From contig PMDX01000118.1 of NCBI GenBank assembly GCA_003154635.1, positions 1-10,217 of the forward strand: DNA of 10,217 bases, in the 5' to 3' direction. The stretch is from Actinomycetota bacterium (GTDB taxonomy: Bacteria; Actinomycetota; Geothermincolia; Fen-727; Anoxymicrobiaceae). The notes under the pieces are model-generated. The model did not search any database and was not told the origin of the DNA. It saw nothing but the letters and a program-made list of their open reading frames with translations. Position numbers and translations under genes: made by a program. Positions 1 to 6,287 of this stretch are shown piece after piece; positions within the stretch are counted from its first letter, which is position 1, and every line of letters begins with the position of its first letter.

Positions 1-481
1 GATCAACCCCGGCAACTCGGGGGGAGCGCTTTGTGACGGAAACGCCAAGCTGATAGGCATTAACGCGGTAATAGCCACCTCGTCCGGCGGCTCCGAGGGC
101 ATCGGGTTCGCCATCCCCGTAAACACCGCGATCAGCATTGCCGACAGCATCATAGGGGGCAAGCCGGTGTCCCACCCGTACCTGGGCGTTCAGGGCCAGA
201 CGGTCAGCCAGGACATAGCGACCCAGTACAACCTGCCGGTGACCTCAGGGGCGTATATCACCAGTGTCATTCCCGGGGGTCCTGCCGATAAGGTCGGCAT
301 GAAGTCCGGGGACATAATCGTCGCCATTAACGGGCAGCCCGTAAAGTCGATGGACGACGTGGTGGCCGCAGTACGGAAGCTCAAGGTCGGGGACAAAGTT
401 TCCGTGACCTACTACCAGGGCAGCAGCAAGAAAACGGCGGAGGTGAAGCTCCAGGAGAAGCCCGCGAACGCCGGCCAGTAG
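1..481 (+). CDS. HtrA/DegP-type serine protease with C-terminal PDZ domain (5'-truncated)
   Basis: The reading frame is open from base 2 and gives 159 residues, so the N-terminus, any membrane anchor and the catalytic His and Asp lie outside the window. The piece begins INPGNSGGAL, the active-site loop of trypsin-fold HtrA proteases; the catalytic Ser codon is at 17-19. It continues through the last protease strands (IGFAIPVN) into a PDZ domain from about 167 to the end. That domain starts with YLGVQ, the carboxylate-binding loop, and contains GPADKVGMKSGDIIVAINGQ, the usual PDZ core. HtrA proteins act outside the cytoplasmic membrane and degrade or refold damaged proteins; the PDZ domain recognises exposed C-termini. 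There is a single PDZ and no second one. The family is certain; which paralogue (HtrA, DegP, DegS-like) cannot be decided. The stop at 479-481 is followed by the structured gap before argS. Confidence 0.95.
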   Translation, partial: INPGNSGGALCDGNAKLIGINAVIATSSGGSEGIGFAIPVNTAISIADSIIGGKPVSHPYLGVQGQTVSQDIATQYNLPVTSGAYITSVIPGGPADKVGMKSGDIIVAINGQPVKSMDDVVAAVRKLKVGDKVSVTYYQGSSKKTAEVKLQEKPANAGQ

Positions 482-518
482 AGGACTCAACTGAGAAAAG
501 TCCCTCGGTGGCGGCATA

Positions 519-594
519 AGAGGGGACCGGGACATGCTAGCGACCTGTGTGTTGGATGCTGAGTGCGGGAAGCGTGCACGACCCGGTCCCTTTT
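519..594 (+). terminator. Terminator-like stem-loop, possible attenuator of argS
   Basis: Bases 523-531 (gggaccggg) and 582-590 (cccggtccc) are perfectly complementary over 9 bp. The pairing can be stretched to 519-594 with A-U and G-U pairs, and a short T run (591-594) follows. The 50-nt loop holds a second small stem, gtgc 563-566 with gcac 576-579. It may simply terminate the protease gene. The large structured loop, the weak T run and a competing upstream segment (500-506, gtccctc, complementary to 520-527 with one bulge) also fit a leader attenuator for argS. I saw no T-box consensus. Confidence 0.55.
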
Positions 595-629
595 GTCATA
601 ATGCACCTGCACGGTATGTAAAGATCTAA
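534..629 (+). CDS. Possible 31-codon leader peptide ahead of argS
   Basis: An ATG at 534 opens 31 codons ending with TAA at 627-629. AGGGG at 521-525 lies 8 nt upstream, a reasonable ribosome binding site that sits on the 5' arm of the terminator-like stem. Codons 14 (cgt, 573-575) and 16 (cga, 579-581) are Arg and come immediately before the 3' arm of that stem at 582. Codon 27 is also Arg. A leader peptide whose Arg codons sense charged tRNA-Arg before argS is an attractive reading. A short ORF of this size also occurs by chance, and three Arg codons are not a striking run. The product has no recognisable domain. Confidence 0.25.
   Translation: MLATCVLDAECGKRARPGPFCHNAPARYVKI
593..620 (+). 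promoter_or_regulatory. Weak promoter candidate for argS
   Basis: TTGTCA (593-598, five of six consensus -35 bases) is separated by 16 bp from TATGTA (615-620, three of six -10 bases). Transcription would begin about 10 to 15 nt before the argS ATG at 644. The -10 match is poor, so argS may instead depend on an upstream promoter reading through the leader structure. Confidence 0.25.
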
Positions 630-643
630 TTGACTGGCTGGAT

Positions 644-2311
644 ATGTCTAAAGAACAGATAACAAGTCTCATCGAAGAGTCCATACGGGCGGCGATCGGC
701 GAAGGCAAGCTGCCGCCCGTGGAGCCCGGCCGTATCGAGCTCGACCGGCCCAAGCGGAAGGAGCACGGCGACTGGGCGACCAATGTCGCGCTGGCCGTAG
801 CCGGCAGGGTGGGCATGAACTCCCGCGACGTGGCGGCGATAATCGCCGAATCCATTAAACCCGCCCCGGACATCATTTCCCGCGTGGAGGTGGCCGGCCC
901 GGGGTTCATAAACTTTCACCTCGCTCCCGCATTCGTCCGGAGCATCCTCTACGAGGTCGCGGAAAAAGGTAAGAAGTTCGGGATGTCGGACGTCGGCGCC
1001 GGGCGAAAAGTGCAGGTCGAGTTCGTGAGCGCAAACCCGGTAGGGCCTCTACACGTGGGTCACGGCCGGTGGGCGGCGCTGGGCGACGCGCTGGCCAGCG
1101 TTATGAGCCACGCCGGCTATAACATCGAGCGCGAGTACTACGTCAACGACTACGGAACCCAGATGTTGAACTTCGGGCTGTCGATCTCCGCGCGGTATCT
1201 CGAGGCGCTGGGCCGGCCCGGGGAGCTCCCCGAAGGCGGGTATGCGGGGCAGTATATCGTTGACATAGCAAGTCGGATCGTCGCCGAGCACGGGGACGAG
1301 TACCTGGAGCTGCCCGAGAGCGCGCGGGCGGAGCTTTTCATCGAGATGGAATACCCGCGGATGCTGGAGTCGATAATGGGAACGCTCGAGAGGATGGGCG
1401 TCGTGTTCGACGTCTGGTTCAGCGAGCGCGAGCTATACCGCAGCGGTGAGATCGCCGAGGCGCTGGAGGCGCTCGAGGCCGGCGGCAAGGCTTATCGAAA
1501 GGACGGCGCGCTGTGGCTCCACACGACCGAATACGGTGACGAGAAGGACCGCGTCCTGGTGCGCGCGAACGGCGAGCCGACGTATTTCGCGTCGGATATC
1601 GCATATCATCATGACAAGATGAGGCGCGGTTTTGATACCATCATCGACATCTGGGGAGCGGACCACCACGGCTACGTTCCGCGCATGAACGCTTCGATGG
1701 AAGCGATGGGGTCTGGTGCCGAGCACCTCGAGGTGATACTGGGGCAGCTGGTCAAACTGTTCCGTGGCGGCGAGCCCGTCACGATGTCCAAGCGCACCGG
1801 CGAGATAGTGACCCTGGACGAGCTCATCGAAGAAGTGGGGGTCGACGCGGCGCGCTATTTCTTCCTGCAGCGCTCAAACGACTCGCCGCTGGATTTTGAC
1901 ATCGAGCTCGCAAAGCGCGAGTCGCCGGAAAACCCGGTCTTCTACGTTCAGTACGCGCACGCCCGAATCTGCAGCATCCTTCGCTACGCCGGGGAGTCGG
2001 GCGCGGACCTCTCGGATCCGGCTCCCGGCGAGCTCGAGCTGCTCCAGACCGAGGCCGAGATGGACCTGTTGAGAAAGCTGGCGGAGCTCGAGGAGATCGT
2101 GGAGTTCTGCGCGGAGCGCAGGGTGCCGCACCGCCTGACGGGCTACGCGGAGGATCTCGCGTCGCTGTTCCATGCTTTCTACAGGGACTGCCGGGTGATC
2201 ACCGAAGACGAGTGCATGACGAGGGCGCGGGTATTCGCGGTTCGCGCGGTCAGGCAGGCACTTGAGATAGTGCTCGGTCTTATCGGGGTCTCGGCGCCCG
2301 AGAAGATGTAG
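644..2311 (+). CDS. argS: Arginyl-tRNA synthetase (class I)
   Basis: This enzyme joins arginine to tRNA-Arg using ATP, in the cytoplasm. The 555 residues match the usual ArgS length. The N-terminal ArgS domain (about residues 5-90) ends in the family block GPGFINF. The class I fold follows, with the HIGH signature as HVGH at 137-140, preceded by VEFVSANPVGPLH, and the KMSKS signature as MSKR at 381-384 (VTMSKRTGEIVTLDEL). Other family blocks are YYVNDYGTQ (165-173), the DIWGADHHGYVPR region (335-347) and RYFFLQRSNDSPLDFD (404-419). The DALR-type helical anticodon domain spans about 430-555 and runs to a natural end. No alternative ATG/GTG/TTG start in this frame lies close upstream, though the Shine-Dalgarno is weak. 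In many Actinomycetota lysA follows argS; here nfo and a minus-strand gene intervene. The upstream leader could regulate it. Confidence 0.98.
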   Translation: MSKEQITSLIEESIRAAIGEGKLPPVEPGRIELDRPKRKEHGDWATNVALAVAGRVGMNSRDVAAIIAESIKPAPDIISRVEVAGPGFINFHLAPAFVRSILYEVAEKGKKFGMSDVGAGRKVQVEFVSANPVGPLHVGHGRWAALGDALASVMSHAGYNIEREYYVNDYGTQMLNFGLSISARYLEALGRPGELPEGGYAGQYIVDIASRIVAEHGDEYLELPESARAELFIEMEYPRMLESIMGTLERMGVVFDVWFSERELYRSGEIAEALEALEAGGKAYRKDGALWLHTTEYGDEKDRVLVRANGEPTYFASDIAYHHDKMRRGFDTIIDIWGADHHGYVPRMNASMEAMGSGAEHLEVILGQLVKLFRGGEPVTMSKRTGEIVTLDELIEEVGVDAARYFFLQRSNDSPLDFDIELAKRESPENPVFYVQYAHARICSILRYAGESGADLSDPAPGELELLQTEAEMDLLRKLAELEEIVEFCAERRVPHRLTGYAEDLASLFHAFYRDCRVITEDECMTRARVFAVRAVRQALEIVLGLIGVSAPEKM

Positions 2312-2327
2312 CTTCAGACCAGGAAGC

Positions 2328-2334
2328 GAGGTGA
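2328..2334 (+). promoter_or_regulatory. Ribosome binding site that fixes the nfo TTG start
   Basis: GAGGTGA is a seven-base match to the complement of the 16S rRNA 3' end. It lies 6 nt before the TTG at 2341, in the 29-nt gap after argS. This supports TTG as the true nfo start. Confidence 0.75.
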
Positions 2335-2340
2335 GCCCGT

Positions 2341-3210
2341 TTGCGCTTCGGCTATCACGTGCGGATGTCGGGCGGCCCCATCTCGGCGCTGTTGGAAGGT
2401 ATCGACGCGGGTTGCGAGGCGATACAGATGTTCCCCGGTAGCCCACAGCGGTGGGGGACGCCACCGGTCTCCGACGAGCAGGCCGTGGAGTTCATCGAGG
2501 CAAGGAGCAACTCGGGCATCGACCCTGTCCTGCTGCACGCGATATACCTCATCAACATGGCTGCACCTTCAGACTCGATCTTCAAGCGTTCCGTCGGGTC
2601 GCTCGCAAGCGCGCTGGCCAAGGCTGACAGGTTGGGCGCAACGGCTGTGATATCGCACATTGGCAATCACAAGGGAGAAGGTGAGGAGTTCGGCCTGAAA
2701 AGGATAGCCGAGGCGGTTGACTCCTGCCTCGGACACTCCACCGGCGACGCAATGCTCCTCCTCGAGACGACTGCCGGCGCAGGCACGTCAATAGGCAACA
2801 CGTTCGAGCAGTTCGGTGCGGTCTTCGACATGGCCGGCCGGCCGGAGAGACTCGGATTCTGTCTCGACACCTGCCATATCTTCGCCGCGGGTTACGACAT
2901 CAGCACGCCCGCCGGCGTCGACGATGCCCTTGACGAGCTAGACCACTACATCGGTCTGGACAGGCTCAAGGCGCTTCATCTCAACGACTCGAGGGGAGAG
3001 TGCGGATCGCATCTCGACAGGCACGAGCACATCGGCCAGGGAATGATCGGCCTCGAATCGTTCCGCCATATGGCCAACCATCCAGCGTTACGCGGCCTTC
3101 CCGCCATCGTCGAGCTCCCATACGAAAACCGTGACAAAGACTCCCTCGATGACCTCTCCCTGTTGCGCTCTCTTGTCGAACCGCAAGAGCGTAGCGGAGA
3201 AGAGGATTAA
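2341..3210 (+). CDS. nfo: Endonuclease IV (AP endonuclease, Nfo/Apn1 family)
   Basis: Nfo cuts the DNA backbone 5' of abasic sites and clears blocked 3' ends in base-excision repair. The protein has 289 residues; E. coli Nfo has 285. All nine trinuclear-zinc ligands can be placed: His66, His106, Glu142, Asp176, His179, His213, Asp226, His228 and Glu258. Each is exactly three below the E. coli number, so the ungapped core and the fold are secure. Recognisable blocks are LLHAIYLINMA, LLLETTAGAGTSIGNTF, LCLDTCHIFAAGYD, HLNDS and GSHLDRHEHIGQG. The start is TTG with a strong Shine-Dalgarno, and its product MRFGYHVR aligns with the family N-terminus. It follows argS by 29 nt and is probably cotranscribed. 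Its stop overlaps the stop of the opposite-strand gene at 3207. An endonuclease III homologue about 3 kb downstream supplies the glycosylase side of the same pathway. Confidence 0.97.
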   Translation: MRFGYHVRMSGGPISALLEGIDAGCEAIQMFPGSPQRWGTPPVSDEQAVEFIEARSNSGIDPVLLHAIYLINMAAPSDSIFKRSVGSLASALAKADRLGATAVISHIGNHKGEGEEFGLKRIAEAVDSCLGHSTGDAMLLLETTAGAGTSIGNTFEQFGAVFDMAGRPERLGFCLDTCHIFAAGYDISTPAGVDDALDELDHYIGLDRLKALHLNDSRGECGSHLDRHEHIGQGMIGLESFRHMANHPALRGLPAIVELPYENRDKDSLDDLSLLRSLVEPQERSGEED

Positions 3211-3464
3211 TCGTGATGATGATGGTCTTCGGCGGACATCCGTTCCTGAGCGTCGAAGAGCAAGTCACCGGCTTCCTTTACTTCTCTCGAGGCTTGTTCG
3301 AGGAGAGCGATCACGTGCTCGAGCTTCGTGCTCACCTCGGGCACGCCCCTGTGGGAAGACAGAGAAGCCCAGTGCCCGGTCGCGGCTGCCTCGTTCTCAA
3401 GCCTTATCGCCAGGTGGCGGACGGCCGTCTTGATAGCCACCAGGTCGGGGTGGGTCGTATGCAT
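3207..3464 (-). CDS. Small helical protein of unknown function with His4-Asp C-terminus
   Basis: I do not recognise this gene. I chose the ATG at 3464-3462, which gives 85 residues, because AGGGAGG (complement of 3473-3479) lies 8 nt upstream; a GTG at 3485 would add seven residues. The protein looks soluble and mostly alpha-helical, with no signal peptide, no membrane segment and no cysteine. Helix 1 covers about residues 6-30 (LVAIKTAVRHLAIRLENE). A Gly/Pro/Ser-rich turn follows (38-46), then a long amphipathic helix (47-77; KLEHVIALLEQASREVKEAG), which suggests a helical hairpin or a coiled-coil partner. It ends in four His and one Asp, an unusual natural tail that might bind metal. It is convergent with nfo and divergent from lysA. 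The opposite strand also has an 85-codon ORF here, but that has low-complexity, non-protein-like content and no comparable ribosome binding site. Confidence 0.72.
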   Translation of the reverse strand: MHTTHPDLVAIKTAVRHLAIRLENEAAATGHWASLSSHRGVPEVSTKLEHVIALLEQASREVKEAGDLLFDAQERMSAEDHHHHD

Positions 3465-3472
3465 GTTTAGAA

Positions 3473-3479
3473 CCTCCCT
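3473..3479 (-). promoter_or_regulatory. Strong ribosome binding site for the small helical protein
   Basis: On the minus strand this reads AGGGAGG, 8 nt before the ATG at 3464. It decides between that ATG and the GTG at 3485, which has no comparable motif in front. It is also the main sequence support that the minus-strand frame is the real gene. Confidence 0.65.
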
Positions 3480-3514
3480 GTCCACGGATGCCCCCGCGAC
3501 GATTTGGGTGCGCT

Positions 3515-3549
3515 TGACCGGGGCAACAGCCGGTCACTAAGTATATAAT
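3515..3549 (+). promoter_or_regulatory. Divergent promoter region with 7-bp dyad (lysA / small gene)
   Basis: TGACCGG (3515-3521) and CCGGTCA (3530-3536) form a perfect inverted repeat with an 8-nt spacer, like a dimeric regulator site. Next to it is an AT-rich run containing TATAAT (3544-3549), the only full -10 consensus in a GC-rich window. The TTGACC at 3514-3519 is 24 bp away, too far for an ordinary -35. The dyad covers the place where the -35 should be, so regulator-dependent control is possible. Read on the minus strand the AT-rich run gives TATACT, so it might also serve the divergent small gene. No lysine riboswitch fits in the roughly 50 nt of leader. Confidence 0.4.
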
Positions 3550-3601
3550 ATTGCTACAGCCCGATTGACTTGGAAGGCACGATTGATATTCAGGGGAAGA
3601 T

Positions 3602-4861
3602 TTGAACGATTTTATCTACAAAACAGGCACGCTGTACTGTGAAGAACTGCGAGTCTCCGACATAGCGGAGAAGGTGGGTACACCCTTCTACCTCTATAGC
3701 AAGAACACGTTCACCAGCCACTTCAACGCGGTGGACCAGGCATTTGGAGACGTACCGCACATCATAGCCTATTCGGTGAAGGCGAACAGCAACGTGGCTA
3801 TAGTCAGCCTGATGGCCCATCAGGGCGCAGGGGCCGACGTGGTGTCGGGTGGAGAGCTCTTCCGCGCGCTTCAGGCGGGTGTGGACCCAGGCAAGATAGT
3901 CTTCGCCGGCCTGGGCAAGACGGCGTCAGAGATAGAATACGCCCTCAAAGAGGGCATCCTGATGTTCAACGTGGAGTCCAGCCAGGAGCTGATGCTGATC
4001 AACGAGATCGCTTCCGGGATGGGCGTCGAGGCCCCCATAGCGCTGAGGGTCAATCCTGACATCGACCCGCAAACCCACCCCTACGTCGCAACCGGGCTCA
4101 AGCAGAGCAAGTTCGGGATACCGCTATCCCAGGCCATGGCCGAGTACGAGGTCGCGCAGAGGCTGCCCGGGCTAAACCCGGTGGGTATACATCAACACAT
4201 CGGTTCGCAGATCATGGACTCCGCGCCGTTCGAGAACAGCCTGGTCAAGATAACCAACCTCGCGCGGAGCCTTTCCGTCCTGGGGATGGACATCAAGTAC
4301 ATCAATATCGGTGGCGGTTTCGGGATCCAGTACACAGACGAGGAAGCCCCGGCCCCCGACCAGTTCGCAAACGCGATCGTGCCGCTGCTGAAGGACACGG
4401 GCTGCACTGTCATCTTGGAGGTCGGCAGGATGATAGCCGGCAACGCGGGCATCCTTGTCACCTCGGTGCTCTTCAACAAGCAGGGCGAGGAGAAGAAGTT
4501 CGTAGTCGTGGATGCAGCAATGAACGATCTCATCCGGCCGAGCCTCTATCAAGCGATCCACCAGAAAAGCCCGGTCGCCGAGCGGGACGGAGCCGAGGAG
4601 CTGAAAGTCGACGTCGTCGGCCCGATCTGCGAGTCTGGCGATTTCCTCGGGCAGGACCTGAACCTTCCCGAAGTTCAACCCGGAGATCTCCTGGCGGTGT
4701 TCACCGCCGGCGCGTACGGGTTCGCGATGTCGTCCAATTACAACTCACGCACGCGCGTGCCCGAGATTCTCGTCTCGGGTCGCAAAGCATACGTTATCAG
4801 GCGGAGGGAAACGTTCGAGGACCTGATCCGCGGTGAGGCTATCCCCGACGATATGTTGTAG
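3602..4861 (+). CDS. lysA: Diaminopimelate decarboxylase
   Basis: LysA removes CO2 from meso-diaminopimelate to make L-lysine, the last step of the DAP pathway, using pyridoxal phosphate (PLP). The 419 residues are a normal length for this fold type III enzyme. The alanine-racemase-like TIM barrel carries the PLP lysine, Lys60, in YSVKANSN. Other barrel blocks are HIGSQ (199-203) and the phosphate-binding GGGFG (237-241). EVGR at 273-276 stands where EPGR is usual. The beta domain carries CESGD (343-347), whose Cys343 comes from the partner subunit in the dimer, and GAYGFAMSSNYN, with Tyr372 near the substrate. The start is TTG, 5 nt after AGGGG (3592-3596); the product begins in line with the family. 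An ornithine/arginine decarboxylase of the same fold is unlikely, given CESGD and the argS neighbourhood. The DUF362 gene follows after 47 nt. Confidence 0.96.
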   Translation: MNDFIYKTGTLYCEELRVSDIAEKVGTPFYLYSKNTFTSHFNAVDQAFGDVPHIIAYSVKANSNVAIVSLMAHQGAGADVVSGGELFRALQAGVDPGKIVFAGLGKTASEIEYALKEGILMFNVESSQELMLINEIASGMGVEAPIALRVNPDIDPQTHPYVATGLKQSKFGIPLSQAMAEYEVAQRLPGLNPVGIHQHIGSQIMDSAPFENSLVKITNLARSLSVLGMDIKYINIGGGFGIQYTDEEAPAPDQFANAIVPLLKDTGCTVILEVGRMIAGNAGILVTSVLFNKQGEEKKFVVVDAAMNDLIRPSLYQAIHQKSPVAERDGAEELKVDVVGPICESGDFLGQDLNLPEVQPGDLLAVFTAGAYGFAMSSNYNSRTRVPEILVSGRKAYVIRRRETFEDLIRGEAIPDDML

Positions 4862-4908
4862 TTCTGGGCGGACGCGCAGGCCAGCTTTCGAAGGCGAAGG
4901 AGACGGAC

Positions 4909-6210
4909 ATGGCGCAGGAACGGGCCGTCGTTTCTCTGGTAGACGCCAAGCGAGACCTTCCCGGAACGGTTGCTTCTGTCATGGACGAGCACTCCGTTGC
5001 CGAGACCATCCGTTCGAAGCCCGAGGTCTACGTCAAGATCAACGCCATCGACTTCAAACCGTACTGCTACACCAGCCTTGAGGTAACGGGAGCGGTGCTT
5101 GACTACTGCCGGAAGGCGGGGGCCAGAAAGCTCTTCCTGATGGAGAACTCAACCCAGAGCAACTTTACGCGACTGGTGTTCCATGTCGCCGGTTTCGACA
5201 AGCTCGCAAAGGAGAGCAAAGCCGTACCGCTGTACCTCGACGAGGGAAGGCAATCGGTGGTCAACCTTCCCCACATGGGATACGACATCCACGTCTCCGA
5301 GCACGTCAAGCGGATAATCGACCAGAGGGATAGCGTCACATACGTCGACGTTCCCAGGCTCAAGACCCACTCGATGACAGTCCTGACGTGTGGGATAAAG
5401 AACCAGTACGGGCTCGTGATGCACCACGACCGCTCCAGGGACCACAACTGGCGGCTCCACCGCAAAATCGCCGACATCTACAGCGTGGTGCAGCCCGACT
5501 TCACGCTGATCGACGGTACCGTAGCGACCATTAACGGGCACTATCCACCAGAAGCCCTGCAGAGACAGTGTCTCGTTCCGTTCAACATCGTCATCGGCGG
5601 CAGGGATACGCTGGCCGTTGACACCGTATGCGCGAGGGTCTTCGGCTACGAGGTCGATGAGGTCGGGCACCTGGCGGAGGCGCGGGATATGGGCCTCGGC
5701 TGCGCGGACCTGGACGGCATCGAGGTGAGGGGCGAGCCCCTGTCCCGGTTCGAGAAGAAATATCCGTACCAGCTCTACGACGCGTTCCCGCCGGACGTGG
5801 AGATAATCCGCGGCGAGGAGCGCAACTGCCTGGAAGGTTGCGACGCCAACACTCTCGCGCTCCTTCAGATGCTCTATCTCGATTTCGACGGAAAAGGCGG
5901 ATTCAGCATCGTCATGGGCAAGGGGTTTGACCGACAGAAAATAGACGCCCTCCAGGGAAAGGTGCTGGTAGCCGGACCGTGCGCGTACGACGAAGTGGGC
6001 GAGACCCTGATCCGCCGGCTCGGAAAGCGGAACGTCGCCTTCACGCGTGAGTGCAACGACCTTGCGGGTACGACCGGAGGCCTGACCAGGCTCATGAAGG
6101 TGAATGCCCTCAAGATGGTGCCGATAAATCCCCTCAAGTCCCTGCAACTTCTCGCGCAAGCCAAGCTCCACAGGTCCACCGCTCGCATCCCACCCCTTGT
6201 GCATTTCTAA
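4909..6210 (+). CDS. DUF362 domain protein, putative Fe-S/redox-associated
   Basis: The ATG at 4909 follows AAGGAG (4897-4902) by 6 nt and gives 433 residues with no signal peptide. The diagnostic DUF362 block is at about 148-170: VPRLKTHSMTVLTCGIKNQYG, matching the family pattern of Pro/Lys-Leu-Lys-Thr-His followed by a Gly-Ile/Leu-Lys-Asn turn. Flanking blocks IDGTVATINGHYP (201-213) and NIVIGGRDTLAVDTVCARVFGY (226-247) also fit the family. There is no 2x[4Fe-4S] ferredoxin tail as in some members. The C-terminal third has four well-placed cysteines, Cys307 and Cys311 (CLEGC), Cys358 (GPCAYDE) and Cys382 (ECND), which could bind a metal or cluster. DUF362 is a domain of unknown function often found near anaerobic redox enzymes, so the actual reaction is unknown. 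It is probably cotranscribed with lysA and lies just before the nth-dehydratase operon. Confidence 0.88.
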   Translation: MAQERAVVSLVDAKRDLPGTVASVMDEHSVAETIRSKPEVYVKINAIDFKPYCYTSLEVTGAVLDYCRKAGARKLFLMENSTQSNFTRLVFHVAGFDKLAKESKAVPLYLDEGRQSVVNLPHMGYDIHVSEHVKRIIDQRDSVTYVDVPRLKTHSMTVLTCGIKNQYGLVMHHDRSRDHNWRLHRKIADIYSVVQPDFTLIDGTVATINGHYPPEALQRQCLVPFNIVIGGRDTLAVDTVCARVFGYEVDEVGHLAEARDMGLGCADLDGIEVRGEPLSRFEKKYPYQLYDAFPPDVEIIRGEERNCLEGCDANTLALLQMLYLDFDGKGGFSIVMGKGFDRQKIDALQGKVLVAGPCAYDEVGETLIRRLGKRNVAFTRECNDLAGTTGGLTRLMKVNALKMVPINPLKSLQLLAQAKLHRSTARIPPLVHF

Positions 6211-6234
6211 CGAGGTTGGACGCCGGATCCGGAT

Positions 6235-6264
6235 TTGAAACGCGCTGACGGTTCGCGCTATAAG
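6235..6264 (+). promoter_or_regulatory. Sigma-70-like promoter for the nth-dehydratase operon
   Basis: TTGAAA (6235-6240) and TATAAG (6259-6264) are each five-of-six matches, 18 bp apart. The predicted start of transcription is near 6271, only about 17 nt before the nth ATG. The AAGGAG at 6262-6267 overlaps the -10 and would not be in this transcript. The palindrome CCGGATCCGG (6223-6232) abuts the -35 and could be an operator. Confidence 0.55.
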
Positions 6265-6287
6265 GAGTAGAGTACCAGACGGATAGA

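Noticed and set aside
520..594. tRNA or small SRP RNA in the argS leader
   Set aside because: The 9-bp end stem is not followed by D, anticodon and T arms, there is no TTCRANYC loop, and no SRP helix 8 tetraloop motif was found.
482..643. T-box riboswitch before argS
   Set aside because: The gap is too short for a full T-box leader and lacks the conserved AGGGTGGNACCGCG-like T-box sequence.
1874..2464. Minus-strand ORF across the argS-nfo junction
   Set aside because: It overlaps two secure genes on the other strand and shows no recognisable domain.
3213..3470. Plus-strand 85-residue ORF overlapping the minus-strand small gene
   Set aside because: It starts with repeated Met from a gat/atg repeat that is the complement of the His-codon run, has no good ribosome binding site, and its composition is less protein-like than that of the minus-strand frame.
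5149..6204. Long minus-strand ORF (351 residues) opposite the DUF362 gene
   Set aside because: It is antisense to a gene with clear DUF362 motifs and a good ribosome binding site. Long antisense frames are common in GC-rich coding DNA, and no family motif was seen in it.
6223..6232. Palindrome CCGGATCCGG as a terminator for the DUF362 gene
   Set aside because: It has no loop and no T run, so it cannot act as an intrinsic terminator. It is retained only as a possible operator next to the nth promoter.
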